The position numbers and the translations under genes are program-made. Positions 1 to 8,439 of a stretch of DNA of 64,000 bases are shown here, piece after piece. The stretch comes from Roseibium algicola (lineage in GTDB: Bacteria; Pseudomonadota; Alphaproteobacteria; Rhizobiales; Stappiaceae): positions 248,001 to 312,000 of the forward strand of contig NZ_CP019631.1 of NCBI RefSeq assembly GCF_001999245.1, read 5' to 3'. The number at the start of each line of letters is the position of its first letter. The stretch's first letter is position 1. The notes below the pieces were generated by a model, which ran no database searches, was not told the DNA's origin, and saw only the letters and a program-made list of their open reading frames with translations.

Positions 1-1
1 C

Positions 2-535
2 TTCGTCGGCTCGCTCGGCAGCCTGACGCACAACCAGTGGGTTGATGCCGGTGCGGCCAACGCGGAAGCAAAGTATCCGGGCATGGAACTGGTTGCTGCG
101 AAAAACGAATCCTTCAACGACGCCAACAAGGCGTATGAGAAGGCCAAGGAAATCCTGCGCGCCTATCCGGACATCAAGGGTTTCCAGGGTTCCTCCGCAA
201 TCGACGTCATCGGCATCGGCCGTGCGATCGAGGAAGCTGGCCGGTCTGATCAGACCTGCGTCTTCGGCCTGGGTCTGCCCAAGGACACCGGACCTTACCT
301 GGAGACCGGCGCTGTCGACCGGATCTACTTCTGGGATCCGAAGGATGCCGGCTACGTGATGAACGTCGTTTCGGAAAAGATCCTCAACGGCGAAGAAATC
401 ACCGATGGCGCCGACCTCGGCGTGCAGGGCTACAACTCGGTCAAGGTGAGCCAGGGTCCGGGCAAGGGCATCATCATTCAGGGTCAGGCCTGGGTTGATG
501 TCGGCAAGGAAAACTACGGCGAATACCCGTTCTGA
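2..535 (+). CDS. Sugar ABC transporter substrate-binding protein, C-terminal part (partial)
   Basis: The last 177 residues of a periplasmic binding protein of the ribose/AI-2/rhamnose type (Peripla_BP_4 fold); the start lies outside the window. Visible features are the second lobe with an AKEILRAYPDIKGFQG stretch and the run SSAIDVIGIGRAIEEAG, both typical of LsrB/RhaS-like proteins. It is the first visible gene of an operon continuing with an ATPase, a permease and a PfkB kinase, so it delivers a sugar or polyol to that CUT2-class importer. The ligand cannot be read from the fragment. A strong hairpin follows the stop codon. Confidence 0.9.
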   Translation, partial: FVGSLGSLTHNQWVDAGAANAEAKYPGMELVAAKNESFNDANKAYEKAKEILRAYPDIKGFQGSSAIDVIGIGRAIEEAGRSDQTCVFGLGLPKDTGPYLETGAVDRIYFWDPKDAGYVMNVVSEKILNGEEITDGADLGVQGYNSVKVSQGPGKGIIIQGQAWVDVGKENYGEYPF

Positions 536-560
536 TCCTCTGACACACGACTGCAAAACA

Positions 561-585
561 GGGGGCGCGGGAACACCGCGTCCCC
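561..585 (+). other. Intercistronic hairpin between binding-protein and ATPase genes
   Basis: Ten-base-pair GC-rich stem (561-570 with 576-585, one G-U pair) and five-base loop GAACA. No T-tract follows, so it is not a classical terminator. In ABC operons such hairpins behind the binding-protein gene commonly protect its mRNA and raise its expression over the membrane components; that role is inferred here. Confidence 0.6.
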
Positions 586-613
586 GAACCTATCGAATTC
601 ACAGGACGTCACC

Positions 614-2218
614 ATGCAGCCCCAGCCCGCTCAGTCTCAAAAGACAGGCACGGCGCCTTTTCTAGAGATCCGCAATGTGCGCAAGTCGTTCGGCGGCGTG
701 CAGGCGCTGAAGGATGTCAGCGTCACGCTTCATGCCGGACAGATCTACCATCTCATGGGTGAAAACGGCTGCGGCAAGTCCACGTTGATCAAGATCATCT
801 CTGGCGCCCAACCGGCGACATCGGGACAGATCTTCATCGATGGCGTGCAGACCGAAGGCGAGGTCGCAGGCGATCTCGGTGCCATCGGTGCCCTGCGTGC
901 GGGCATCGAGACCGTCTATCAGGACCTTTCCCTACTCCCCAATCTGTCGGTTGCCGAAAATGTCGCCCTCACAGGTCAGCTCGTGGAGGCAGACGGCAGT
1001 CTCGCCCGGAGGCTGAAGTTGGGCGCGCTTTACGAAACTGCGGCCAAGGCTCTTGAGCAGGTTCATCTGCCGACGGACCGTGCCTTCCTGACGCGCAGAA
1101 TTGACACGCTTCCTCTTGCAACCCGGCAGCTGGTCGCGATTGCTCGCGCCATTGCCGCAGAGGCACGGCTCGTCATCATGGATGAGCCGACCACTTCGCT
1201 CACTCGGCAGGAGGTGAACTACCTGCTTTCCGTCGTCCGGAAGCTTTTGGACAAGGGCGTGACGGTCCTGTTTGTGACGCACAAGCTCGACGAGGTGAAG
1301 TCGCTTGGTGGACACGCCATCATCATGCGTGACGGTCAGAAGGTTGCCGAGCGCGACGTGACCACCACCAACAAGGCCGAAATCGGTCATCTGATGACCG
1401 GTCGCGAGATTTCCGAGGCCCGGTATCGGACCGAACCGAAAATCGGCGATACACTGCTTCAGGTCGAAGGACTGAGCCAGGGACGTGCCTTCAAGAACCT
1501 CTCGTTCACGGTGCGCAAGGGGGAAATTCTGGGTGTGACCGGCCTTCTGGATTCCGGCCGCAACGAGCTGGCCCTTGCGCTGTCCGGTGTCGTCCCGGCA
1601 GAGCGCGGCACGATCCGTCTGGACGGCCGGTCGGTTGCCCTGCGCTCACCGGCCGAAGCCATCAGGGAAGGCGTCGGCTATGTTCCCGAAGACCGCCTGA
1701 CTGAAGGCCTGTTCCTGGAGAAATCCATTCAGGACAACGTCACGTTGCCCGTGCTGAACAGGCTTCGCAATTTCTTCGGAATGATCAGCCAGCGCAAGGC
1801 GCGCAAGCTCTCCGAAGACCAGATCACTGATCTTCAGGTGGTCGCGCCCGATGTCACGGTGCCGGTGCAGTCGCTTTCGGGCGGTAACCAGCAACGGGTT
1901 CTGATCGGACGCTGGCTCACCATCGAACCACGCCTTCTGGTACTGCACGGCCCGACTGTCGGCGTCGATGTCGGCTCGAAGGACACGATCTTCCGCATCA
2001 TTCAGCGTCTGGCGGACGACGGCATGGCTGTCGTGATCATTTCCGATGACCTTCCCGAGCTGCTGCAGAACTGCGACCGCATTCTCGTCATGCGACAGGG
2101 TGGGATCGTCGCAGATTATGCGGCCGAAGAGGTCGATGAAGACGGGATCTACCAGACAATGGCTGCAGGCCCGGCGACGGAAGCGTCGGCGAACATGGAC
2201 GAGGAAGCCGCACAGTGA
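614..2218 (+). CDS. Sugar ABC transporter ATP-binding protein (RbsA-type, two nucleotide-binding domains)
   Basis: Cytoplasmic ATPase of 534 residues with two fused ABC domains, the CUT2 (ribose-type) layout. Domain 1 has an intact Walker A GENGCGKST (49-57) and Walker B VIMDEPTTSL, but its signature is LATRQ instead of LSGGQ. Domain 2 has LSGGNQQ, while its Walker A region is the degenerate GLLDSGRNEL usual for this class and its Walker B reads LHGPT, so the Asp-Glu pair is His445-Gly446. One composite ATP site therefore probably lacks a catalytic glutamate. The start is ATG 614 behind AGGACG. The stop overlaps the permease start by four bases (2215-2218). Confidence 0.92.
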   Translation: MQPQPAQSQKTGTAPFLEIRNVRKSFGGVQALKDVSVTLHAGQIYHLMGENGCGKSTLIKIISGAQPATSGQIFIDGVQTEGEVAGDLGAIGALRAGIETVYQDLSLLPNLSVAENVALTGQLVEADGSLARRLKLGALYETAAKALEQVHLPTDRAFLTRRIDTLPLATRQLVAIARAIAAEARLVIMDEPTTSLTRQEVNYLLSVVRKLLDKGVTVLFVTHKLDEVKSLGGHAIIMRDGQKVAERDVTTTNKAEIGHLMTGREISEARYRTEPKIGDTLLQVEGLSQGRAFKNLSFTVRKGEILGVTGLLDSGRNELALALSGVVPAERGTIRLDGRSVALRSPAEAIREGVGYVPEDRLTEGLFLEKSIQDNVTLPVLNRLRNFFGMISQRKARKLSEDQITDLQVVAPDVTVPVQSLSGGNQQRVLIGRWLTIEPRLLVLHGPTVGVDVGSKDTIFRIIQRLADDGMAVVIISDDLPELLQNCDRILVMRQGGIVADYAAEEVDEDGIYQTMAAGPATEASANMDEEAAQ

Positions 2219-3234
2219 CCGACATGACCCTTACCAACAGCGGACCCGGCGTGTTCAAGCGCATCTGGGATCTGATGGGCCGCAGACCGGAGCTGTTCAC
2301 GCTTGCACTCGTCATCCTGACGGTGATCGGCGTTGCGATTGCCAATCCGGACTTTCTGGCGGTCAACAATCTCTTCGACATTCTGCGGGCCTCGGTGGTC
2401 CGCGGCATCTTTGCGATGGGCGTGCTTGCCGTTCTTGCCGCCGGCGGGATCGATGTATCGTTTACCGCGATTGCAGCCTTCGTCATGTACGCGCTGACCA
2501 TGCTGGTCACGAATGTGTTTCCGGGCATGCCGATCTGGGTCATCCTGCCGCTGGCCGCCGCCGGAGGAGCTGCTTTCGGCGTGGTCAACGGGCTTCTGGT
2601 CCATGCGCTGCGCACGCCTTCGCTGATTGTCACCATCGGCACCCAGTACTTCATTCGCAGTTTCCTGCTGACGTTCATCGGAACGGCCCTGTTCATGAAT
2701 ATTCCGGCCGCAATGGATGGCTTCGGGAAAGCCTCGTTGATCACGTGGCATGGCACCAATGGTGTGATCTCGACCTTGCCGGCAACAGTGCTGGTGCTTG
2801 TCGCGGCGGCTTTTGCGACCTGGTTCATCCTGGAAAGAACGCTCATGGGACGGGCGATCTTCGCGGCTGGCGGCAATCCGGGCATTGCCGAGCGCCTCGG
2901 TTTCAATCTGTTCTATGTCCGGTTGTTCGTCTTCGGCTGGGCCGGCCTTCTGGCTGGTGTCGCTGGTATCGTGCATGTCGCTTCGAACCGGCTCGCTAAC
3001 CCGTTCGACCTTGCAGGCATGGAACTGGAAATCATCGCGGCAGTGGTGCTCGGCGGCGCCAAGATCACCGGCGGTTCGGGAACCGTGGTCGGCACACTGC
3101 TCGGCGTTGTCCTGATCACGCTGGTCAGCAACGTTCTTGTCTTCATCGGTATCCCCAGCACGCTTCAGCTCGCCATCATCGGCGCCTTCATCCTGCTGGC
3201 GGGCACGATCTTCGCATTGCGCAACCGCGCCTGA
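2215..3234 (+). CDS. Sugar ABC transporter permease (RbsC-type)
   Basis: Integral membrane protein of 339 residues with about nine hydrophobic segments, of the BPD_transp_2 family that pairs with fused RbsA-type ATPases. The characteristic loop is present around AAVVLGGAKITGGSGTVVGTLLG near residue 280 (shown in part: AVVLGGAKITGG). It overlaps the ATPase gene by four bases, indicating translational coupling. It should form a homodimeric channel for the sugar delivered by the binding protein at the window start. The substrate is unknown. Confidence 0.92.
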   Translation: MTDMTLTNSGPGVFKRIWDLMGRRPELFTLALVILTVIGVAIANPDFLAVNNLFDILRASVVRGIFAMGVLAVLAAGGIDVSFTAIAAFVMYALTMLVTNVFPGMPIWVILPLAAAGGAAFGVVNGLLVHALRTPSLIVTIGTQYFIRSFLLTFIGTALFMNIPAAMDGFGKASLITWHGTNGVISTLPATVLVLVAAAFATWFILERTLMGRAIFAAGGNPGIAERLGFNLFYVRLFVFGWAGLLAGVAGIVHVASNRLANPFDLAGMELEIIAAVVLGGAKITGGSGTVVGTLLGVVLITLVSNVLVFIGIPSTLQLAIIGAFILLAGTIFALRNRA

Positions 3235-3257
3235 AACATAATTTCCCGGGAGGAAAA

Positions 3258-4202
3258 ATGAGCCACGATGCTGCTGTCATAGGCCTTTACATTCTTGACG
3301 TTCTCGGTCGTCCGGTCGATGGGATCCCCGAGGGCGGCAACGTCGAGTTCATCGACGAAATTCGGTTGACCGTTGCCGGTACTGCAGGCGGTACGGTGAT
3401 CGATTTGGCAAAACTCGGGCTGAACTGTCTGGCCGTCGGAGCCGTCGGCGACGATGAAAAGGCCGACTTCGTGCTGTCGACGCTCAGCCGGTTCAAGGTC
3501 GACACCAGCTTGATGCAGCGGCTCGAGGGCGTACCGACGTCGGCAACCATCCTGAACGTGCGCCGCAACGGTGACCGTCCGGCCCTGCACCAGCGCGGCG
3601 CGTCCGATCATTTCGATGTCCCCGCCGACATGCTTGATGCCGTGCTGGCGCCGTCAATCATTCACCTGGGTGGAACCGGACTGCTGGCCAAACTGGACGG
3701 CGAGCCGAGTGCGAGACTTCTGGCGGAAGCCAAGAAACGTGGCCGCACGGTCACCTTCGATCTGCTGGGAGCCAACGAAAACACAATCGACCTGCTCCTG
3801 CCGCTGCTTCCGCATGTCGATTATTTCATGCCGTCGATCGAAGAAGCCCGTCTGATTTCCGGTGCAGGTGACATCCAGGAAGCAGGACGTTTTTTCCTGG
3901 ATCGCGGCGTCAAGCAGTGTGTCTTCACGCTCGGCGGTGATGGCGTCTGCTTCATGGATCACAAGGGCGAGTTTGTCCGCCAGCCAGCGTTCGAAATTTC
4001 CGTCGTGGATACGACCGGTTGCGGCGACGCCTTCGATGCCGGGTTCATCACGGCCCTTCACCACAAGATGGATCTGAAGACTGCGCTGAACTTTGCGCAG
4101 GCCTCGGCGGCGCTTGTGGCGACGGGGCTTGGGTCTGACGCGGGCATCAAGAGCTTCGAGGACACCGTCAACTTCATGAATTCGGCAAAGGTTCTTGCCT
4201 GA
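3258..4202 (+). CDS. PfkB-family carbohydrate kinase
   Basis: Ribokinase-fold kinase of 314 residues. The C-terminal PfkB signature DTTGCGDAFDAGF is complete, with the catalytic base Asp257 in GCGD; the N-terminal glycine pair region is TAGGTVIDLAKLG. A strong GGGAGGA site precedes ATG 3258. Lying 23 bases behind the permease gene, it should phosphorylate the imported sugar (or nucleoside-like substrate) in the cytoplasm. PfkB kinases cover ribose, fructose, ketodeoxygluconate, adenosine and others, so the substrate is not assigned. Confidence 0.9.
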   Translation: MSHDAAVIGLYILDVLGRPVDGIPEGGNVEFIDEIRLTVAGTAGGTVIDLAKLGLNCLAVGAVGDDEKADFVLSTLSRFKVDTSLMQRLEGVPTSATILNVRRNGDRPALHQRGASDHFDVPADMLDAVLAPSIIHLGGTGLLAKLDGEPSARLLAEAKKRGRTVTFDLLGANENTIDLLLPLLPHVDYFMPSIEEARLISGAGDIQEAGRFFLDRGVKQCVFTLGGDGVCFMDHKGEFVRQPAFEISVVDTTGCGDAFDAGFITALHHKMDLKTALNFAQASAALVATGLGSDAGIKSFEDTVNFMNSAKVLA

Positions 4203-4212
4203 CCGACGGTAC

Positions 4213-4245
4213 GCGCGGGCCTCAGCCCTTGAGGAGGGCCCGCGC
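4213..4245. terminator. Hairpin at convergent kinase/SorC gene ends
   Basis: Perfect nine-base-pair inverted repeat GCGCGGGCC (4213-4221) and GGCCCGCGC (4237-4245), followed on the plus strand by CGTTT. It starts right behind the kinase stop and runs into the last codons of the convergent SorC-family gene. Probable bidirectional terminator, although the T-tract is short. Confidence 0.5.
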
Positions 4246-5202
4246 CGTTTCCAGGTCGGTGACAAAATGGGTTGCATAGCCACCCTTCAGCGTTGCGCGG
4301 ATTGCCTCGAGCTTTGACAAGCCGCCTGCCACGCAAAGCCGGCGTGGAATGGCGCGCAGTTCGTCGAGTTCGATCCCCATCATGCGCTTGTCGAATTCCC
4401 GCGTGATCTGATTGCCCTCCTCATCGAGGAACCGGCAGATCAGAACGGCTTTCGCGCCGTCTTCACCGTAAGCGTCGATTTCCTCGTCCGTCGCGATGTC
4501 GGCAAAGCGGATGGTGCTTTCCGGCCCAAGGCCGCCGAGCCCGAAAACGATCGTACGGGCTTGCCGGATCATGTCGAACTGGCGTTCGAGGGCAGGTTCC
4601 CGTCGCAGCGCCTGGCACAGGTCTGCGCTGGACAGGACAGCCGGTGCATTCAGGTTCATGCTGATCGCACCAAGCTTACGGGCCATGATTGCGGTGCAGA
4701 GTTCGGCGGAAAAGTCGCGCTTGCTGGTCGCTGCTCCTGTCACCTGAACCACCGTGACCCCGTCGACGTCGCTCATGGGTTTCAACGCGTCGGCAACCGC
4801 AAGAACAGTCTTGCCCCAGGAAACACAGAGGATCTCACCGGGGTCGATCATCCGCTCCAGCTGGCGCGCACCGGCTGCACCAAGGGTCAATAGCCGTGTC
4901 TGGGCATCCGCGCCGGGTTGATGCTGCACCACCAGCGTTTCGCTGAGGCCAAAGCGTTCGCATATCTCCCGTGAGAGATCGGAACGTGCCATGACGCCCG
5001 CATCCATGGCGATGCGAACGACACCCCGCTCTCGTGCTTCTTGAAGATAGTTCACGATGGTCGCGCGCGAGACACCGATGATGCCGGCAATGTCGCTCTG
5101 GTTGAGCGATTCTTCGTAATAGAGCCAGGCTGCCCAGACGACGACATCGTCAAACTCCGCAGGTACGCGGCGATTGACCTCTCGAGACGGTTCCATTGTC
5201 AT
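4222..5202 (-). CDS. SorC-family (DeoR-like HTH) transcriptional regulator
   Basis: Regulator of 326 residues with an N-terminal HTH (LNQSDIAGIIGVSRATIVNYL) followed by a SorC-type sugar-phosphate-sensing domain (VSWGKTVLAVADAL, then FGLGGLGPEST). I chose ATG 5202 because the reverse strand has AAAGGGGGGAG just upstream; an earlier in-frame start at 5322 has no ribosome site and would run through the candidate operator. It converges on the PfkB kinase, so it likely controls the sugar operon at the window start in response to a phosphorylated sugar. Inverted repeats lie in its own promoter (5296-5338). Confidence 0.88.
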   Translation of the reverse strand: MTMEPSREVNRRVPAEFDDVVVWAAWLYYEESLNQSDIAGIIGVSRATIVNYLQEARERGVVRIAMDAGVMARSDLSREICERFGLSETLVVQHQPGADAQTRLLTLGAAGARQLERMIDPGEILCVSWGKTVLAVADALKPMSDVDGVTVVQVTGAATSKRDFSAELCTAIMARKLGAISMNLNAPAVLSSADLCQALRREPALERQFDMIRQARTIVFGLGGLGPESTIRFADIATDEEIDAYGEDGAKAVLICRFLDEEGNQITREFDKRMMGIELDELRAIPRRLCVAGGLSKLEAIRATLKGGYATHFVTDLETARALLKG

Positions 5203-5295
5203 GACCGCTCCCCCCTTTGTTGCCGATCTGAATTGCACGATTTCGGCCGATAGTCCAATCCGCCGATTAGTGAATCTGACTTTTGGCAACATTAA

Positions 5296-5338
5296 GTAAC
5301 ATTTGTCATTTCGTTGCAACAAAAGACGACAATGTTAC
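5296..5338. promoter_or_regulatory. Candidate SorC operator upstream of the regulator gene
   Basis: GTAACATTTGTC (5296-5307) and GACAATGTTAC (5328-5338) form an imperfect inverted repeat around a perfect eight-base palindrome GTTGCAAC (5313-5320). It lies about 95-135 bases upstream of the SorC-family start, in the only noncoding gap available for its promoter. Autoregulation is inferred. Confidence 0.45.
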
Positions 5339-5371
5339 GAATGTCTGGAGACAAGAATTGTCGAGAGGATC

Positions 5372-6229
5372 TCAGGCAAGCCGGACGTGGATTTTTCTGG
5401 ACAGCATTCGGTCGACAAGCAGCGGGGGAACGGCGGAATTCACGACAACCGCGTCGTAGTCACGAAGATCGTTGCCACCGTAAAAGGCCTTCTTGTCGAA
5501 CATCCCATGGCTGGCAACCAGGATGATCCGCTTGGCCTTTTCCTGCATCGCATTCCGAACGGCCAGGTCTTCTTCGGTCTCGTAGAAGGTCTTTTCCTCG
5601 AAGATCGCATCCGCAGAGACAATCGCCGCATCCGCATCGATGTCATTGATTTCCCGGATTGTTTGCAGACCGTGGAAACAGCCAGACCAGGATTTGAAAG
5701 TCCCGCCGAGCCCGATGAGAGAAATATCGGGAAGTTCGCGGAAATCGTTCATCAGATCGAGGGAGTTGGTCACGATGGTGAGCGGCACCTTGCTGGCGAG
5801 GTGCCTGGCTGCGTGCCTCAGGATCGGGGAACCTGCGAGAAAAACGGTCTGGCCGGGTTGGATCAGATCCGCAGCGGCCGCTGCGATCGCCTGATAGTCG
5901 CCGTCGTCAGTTGCCGCGGTATCAGCCGGTTCAGGTAAACCAGCAGCACTGGTTCTGGAGGTGATCACACCGCGGGACTTCGAGACAAGCCCGTCCTCGA
6001 CCAGCGTGTCGATATCGCGATGGACCGTCATCAGGCTGATGCCGAAGCGTTTCGAAATCTCGTCGATGCGCGCACTCTGGCGGCTGTTGACGTAGTCGGC
6101 GATCAAACGCCTGCGCGCAATCTGGCGCGCCTGTCGGCTGTCGGTGGGAAGCTGGGCCCGGTTTCCGGGGGAACTGGTGTTGTCCGATGCCACTCTGTGT
6201 CGCTTCTGCTGCTGCTCGATCAGCTTCAC
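5372..6229 (-). CDS. DeoR/GlpR-family transcriptional regulator
   Basis: Regulator of 285 residues with a DeoR winged helix (RIDEISKRFGISLMTVHRDID, about residues 54-74) and a C-terminal DeoRC sensor domain of the ISOCOT fold (VFLAGSPILRHAA, TIVTNSLDLMNDF, GLGGTF). The first ~40 residues are a polar extension, and the assumed GTG start at 6229 has no clear ribosome site, so a later start is possible. It sits between the SorC gene and the binding-protein gene of the next transporter, all on the minus strand. It may sense a sugar phosphate from either system. Confidence 0.85.
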   Translation of the reverse strand: MKLIEQQQKRHRVASDNTSSPGNRAQLPTDSRQARQIARRRLIADYVNSRQSARIDEISKRFGISLMTVHRDIDTLVEDGLVSKSRGVITSRTSAAGLPEPADTAATDDGDYQAIAAAAADLIQPGQTVFLAGSPILRHAARHLASKVPLTIVTNSLDLMNDFRELPDISLIGLGGTFKSWSGCFHGLQTIREINDIDADAAIVSADAIFEEKTFYETEEDLAVRNAMQEKAKRIILVASHGMFDKKAFYGGNDLRDYDAVVVNSAVPPLLVDRMLSRKIHVRLA

Positions 6230-6284
6230 TTAACGTCAAAGTCTGAATTTGGCAAAGTGGCAGCGTTGCGGTCCGGTTGCCCGG

Positions 6285-6315
6285 AAAAAAGCGGAGGCAC
6301 CTTGCGATGCCTCCG
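6285..6315 (-). terminator. Rho-independent terminator of the eryEFG-type operon
   Basis: Read on the minus strand, a perfect eight-base-pair stem CGGAGGCA/TGCCTCCG with an eight-base loop is followed by CTTTTTT. It begins 16 bases behind the binding-protein stop at 6331. This is the clearest intrinsic terminator in the window. Confidence 0.85.
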
Positions 6316-6330
6316 TCAGGTGGGGAGGTA

Positions 6331-7278
6331 TTATTGGGTCAGGGTGAAGGCTGCCGTGACCTTGTCGACGTTGTCGGCCGTGATCAGCACGCAATCGAAG
6401 AGCTGCTTTTCGCTTTCCGCGCCGGTGGAGCCGGTCTTGATGTACTTGTCGGCCTGGCGGATTGCTTCAGCGGAGAAGACAGCAACCGGCTGCAGTACTG
6501 TGTACTGAAGTTCGCCAGCACGGATGGCAGCAACAGCGTCCGGCGAACCGTCAAAGCCGCCGACCTTCACCTGGTCAAGCTTGCCGGCTTCCTTCAAGGC
6601 GGCGATGGCGCCGAGAGCCATTTCATCGTTGCCGGAAATGACGCCGATGATGTCCGGATTGGCCTGAAGCATGGACTGCATCTTCTGATAGCCTTGGGTA
6701 CGGTCCCAGTTGGCGACTTCCTGTGCTGCCTTTTCCAGATCCGGGTACTGGGTCAGCACGGTTTCGAAACCGTTGGAACGGGTTGCTGCGTTGTTGTCGG
6801 AGGGCGCACCGAAAAGCTCGACGTATTTGCCCTCTTCACCAACGGCTTCCACCCACTGCTGCGCACCGATTGCAGCGCCTTGGGCGTTGTTGGAAACGAG
6901 CTGTGCCTGGGCAAGGCCTTCCTGGTTGATTTCAGCGTTGATGAGGAACACCGGAATGCCGGCGGCCACGGCCTTCTTCACCGCGCCGACAGAACCGTCT
7001 GCATTGGCCGGGTCGAGAATGATTGCCTTGGACTGGTTGGTGATCGCGGTGTCGATCAGGGTGCTTTCGGTGTTGGTGTCACCCTTATGGGCGCTGACCT
7101 GGGCCTCGTAACCGAGCTCTTCCGCAGTCGCCTTTGCCACATGGCCTTCGGTGTACCAGTAGGGGTTGGCCGGATCGTTGACGATGATCGAGATCAGGCC
7201 GTCGGCAAGAGCCGGGCTTGCAATCATCGGCAGGACGGCGGCAGCGGCAAGCAGGGTCCGTCTGGTAAATTTCAACAT
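6331..7278 (-). CDS. eryG: Erythritol-type ABC transporter substrate-binding protein
   Basis: Periplasmic binding protein of 315 residues with a signal peptide (KFTRRTLLAAAAVLPMIASP, cleavage near ALA-DG). It belongs to the ribose-type Peripla_BP_4 fold: IVNDPANPYWYTEGHVAKA, GVISGNDEMALGAIAALKEAG and VGGFDGSPDAVAAIRAG are the usual ligand-lobe stretches. It is the last gene of a minus-strand operon (DUF2291, ATPase, permease, binding protein) that diverges from eryA, matching eryEFG of Rhizobium and Brucella, which imports erythritol. The symbol rests on that context; other polyols are possible ligands. A hairpin lies upstream and a strong terminator downstream. Confidence 0.85.
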   Translation of the reverse strand: MLKFTRRTLLAAAAVLPMIASPALADGLISIIVNDPANPYWYTEGHVAKATAEELGYEAQVSAHKGDTNTESTLIDTAITNQSKAIILDPANADGSVGAVKKAVAAGIPVFLINAEINQEGLAQAQLVSNNAQGAAIGAQQWVEAVGEEGKYVELFGAPSDNNAATRSNGFETVLTQYPDLEKAAQEVANWDRTQGYQKMQSMLQANPDIIGVISGNDEMALGAIAALKEAGKLDQVKVGGFDGSPDAVAAIRAGELQYTVLQPVAVFSAEAIRQADKYIKTGSTGAESEKQLFDCVLITADNVDKVTAAFTLTQ

Positions 7279-7328
7279 CGAGTATTCCTCCCTTAGCGTG
7301 AATGGGGGTCGCCAATTGGCGGGTATTC

Positions 7329-7354
7329 CCGCTCCCTAAGTCCTCCGGGAGCGG
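7329..7354 (-). other. Intercistronic hairpin between permease and binding-protein genes
   Basis: Perfect eight-base-pair stem CCGCTCCC (7329-7336) with GGGAGCGG (7347-7354) and a ten-base loop, in the gap between permease stop and binding-protein start on the minus strand. No T-tract is present on that strand. It may be an mRNA-processing or stability element that sets the higher level of the binding protein. Confidence 0.5.
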
Positions 7355-7376
7355 CGAAATCTGTTCGAAGCAGTGG

Positions 7377-8426
7377 CTATTTCTTCCGCGCGCTGCCGTA
7401 TTGGATGGAGTTCATCAGGACGGCGAGCACGATCACGGCACCGGTGAAGACGGTCTGCCAGTAGGACGAGACGCCGATGATCACGAGGCCGTCGGACAGG
7501 AAGCCGATGACGAAGGCACCCAGCATGGTGCCTCGGACGGTGCCTCGGCCACCGGTCAGGGCTGCACCGCCGATCACCACAGCAGCAATTGCGGTCAGCT
7601 CGTAGGTCGTTCCCGCGGTCGGGCCAGCGGATGTCAGCTGGGACGAGAGAACTAGACCTGCGATGGCCGCAAGAATGCCGGAGAGCGTATAGACCGCAAC
7701 TTGCACCTTCTTGACAGGAACGCCGGAAAGATCGGCCGCGTGGGCATTGCCGCCGGAAGCGTAGAGCCAGCGACCGAAGGCGGAACGGCTGAGCATCAGG
7801 CCGGCAACGATCGCAAGTGCCGCCAGCACCAGAACACTGATCGGCACGCCGAACAGACGGTTGAAACCAAGCCAGTCGAAACCGGTGTTTCCAAGCGAAG
7901 GATCGCCTGACAGGTTGTTGTAGGTGAGGCCGTTGGTCATCAACAGGGCGATGCCGCGGGCGACATACATGACGCCGAGCGTTGCCACGAAAGCCGGAAC
8001 GCGGAACCAGGCGATCAGGATCCCGTTGACCGCGCCAACCAGCGCCCCGACGACACAAGTAATGACGACCACCGCCCAGACCGGCGGATAGACGATGACG
8101 CCGAAGGCATTCAGAACGATGCCCTGCATCTGGAAGCCGGCAATGACACCGGACAGGGCCAGAATGGAGCCGACCGAAAGGTCGATGCCGCCGTTCAGGA
8201 TCACCAGCAGCATGCCGATGGCCAGAATGCCGTAGATCGCCACATGCGAGGACATGATCAGGAAGTTCCCGACCGTGAAATAATGCGGCGACAGGAACGA
8301 GAAAACTGCAATGATCGCGATAAGGGCGAAGAAAGCGCGGCCTTCGAGAAGGAGCCGTCCTATATTATGCTCGCGGGACTGGCGGTTCTTGGCGACCGGT
8401 TGCGTGTTGGCGCTCGTAACGCTCAT
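7377..8426 (-). CDS. eryF: Erythritol-type ABC transporter permease (RbsC family)
   Basis: Inner-membrane permease of 349 residues with about nine hydrophobic segments and the BPD_transp_2 signature (ILNGGIDLSVGSILALSG; AVVIGGAALTGGRGTVRGT). The start is ATG 8426 (MSVTSANTQPV), 13 bases behind the ATPase stop; a longer reading frame to 8609 only overlaps the ATPase coding sequence and is ignored. It forms the channel of the importer encoded divergently from eryABCD, so erythritol is the likely substrate. Confidence 0.9.
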   Translation of the reverse strand: MSVTSANTQPVAKNRQSREHNIGRLLLEGRAFFALIAIIAVFSFLSPHYFTVGNFLIMSSHVAIYGILAIGMLLVILNGGIDLSVGSILALSGVIAGFQMQGIVLNAFGVIVYPPVWAVVVITCVVGALVGAVNGILIAWFRVPAFVATLGVMYVARGIALLMTNGLTYNNLSGDPSLGNTGFDWLGFNRLFGVPISVLVLAALAIVAGLMLSRSAFGRWLYASGGNAHAADLSGVPVKKVQVAVYTLSGILAAIAGLVLSSQLTSAGPTAGTTYELTAIAAVVIGGAALTGGRGTVRGTMLGAFVIGFLSDGLVIIGVSSYWQTVFTGAVIVLAVLMNSIQYGSARKK

Positions 8427-8439
8427 GATCTGATCTCCG

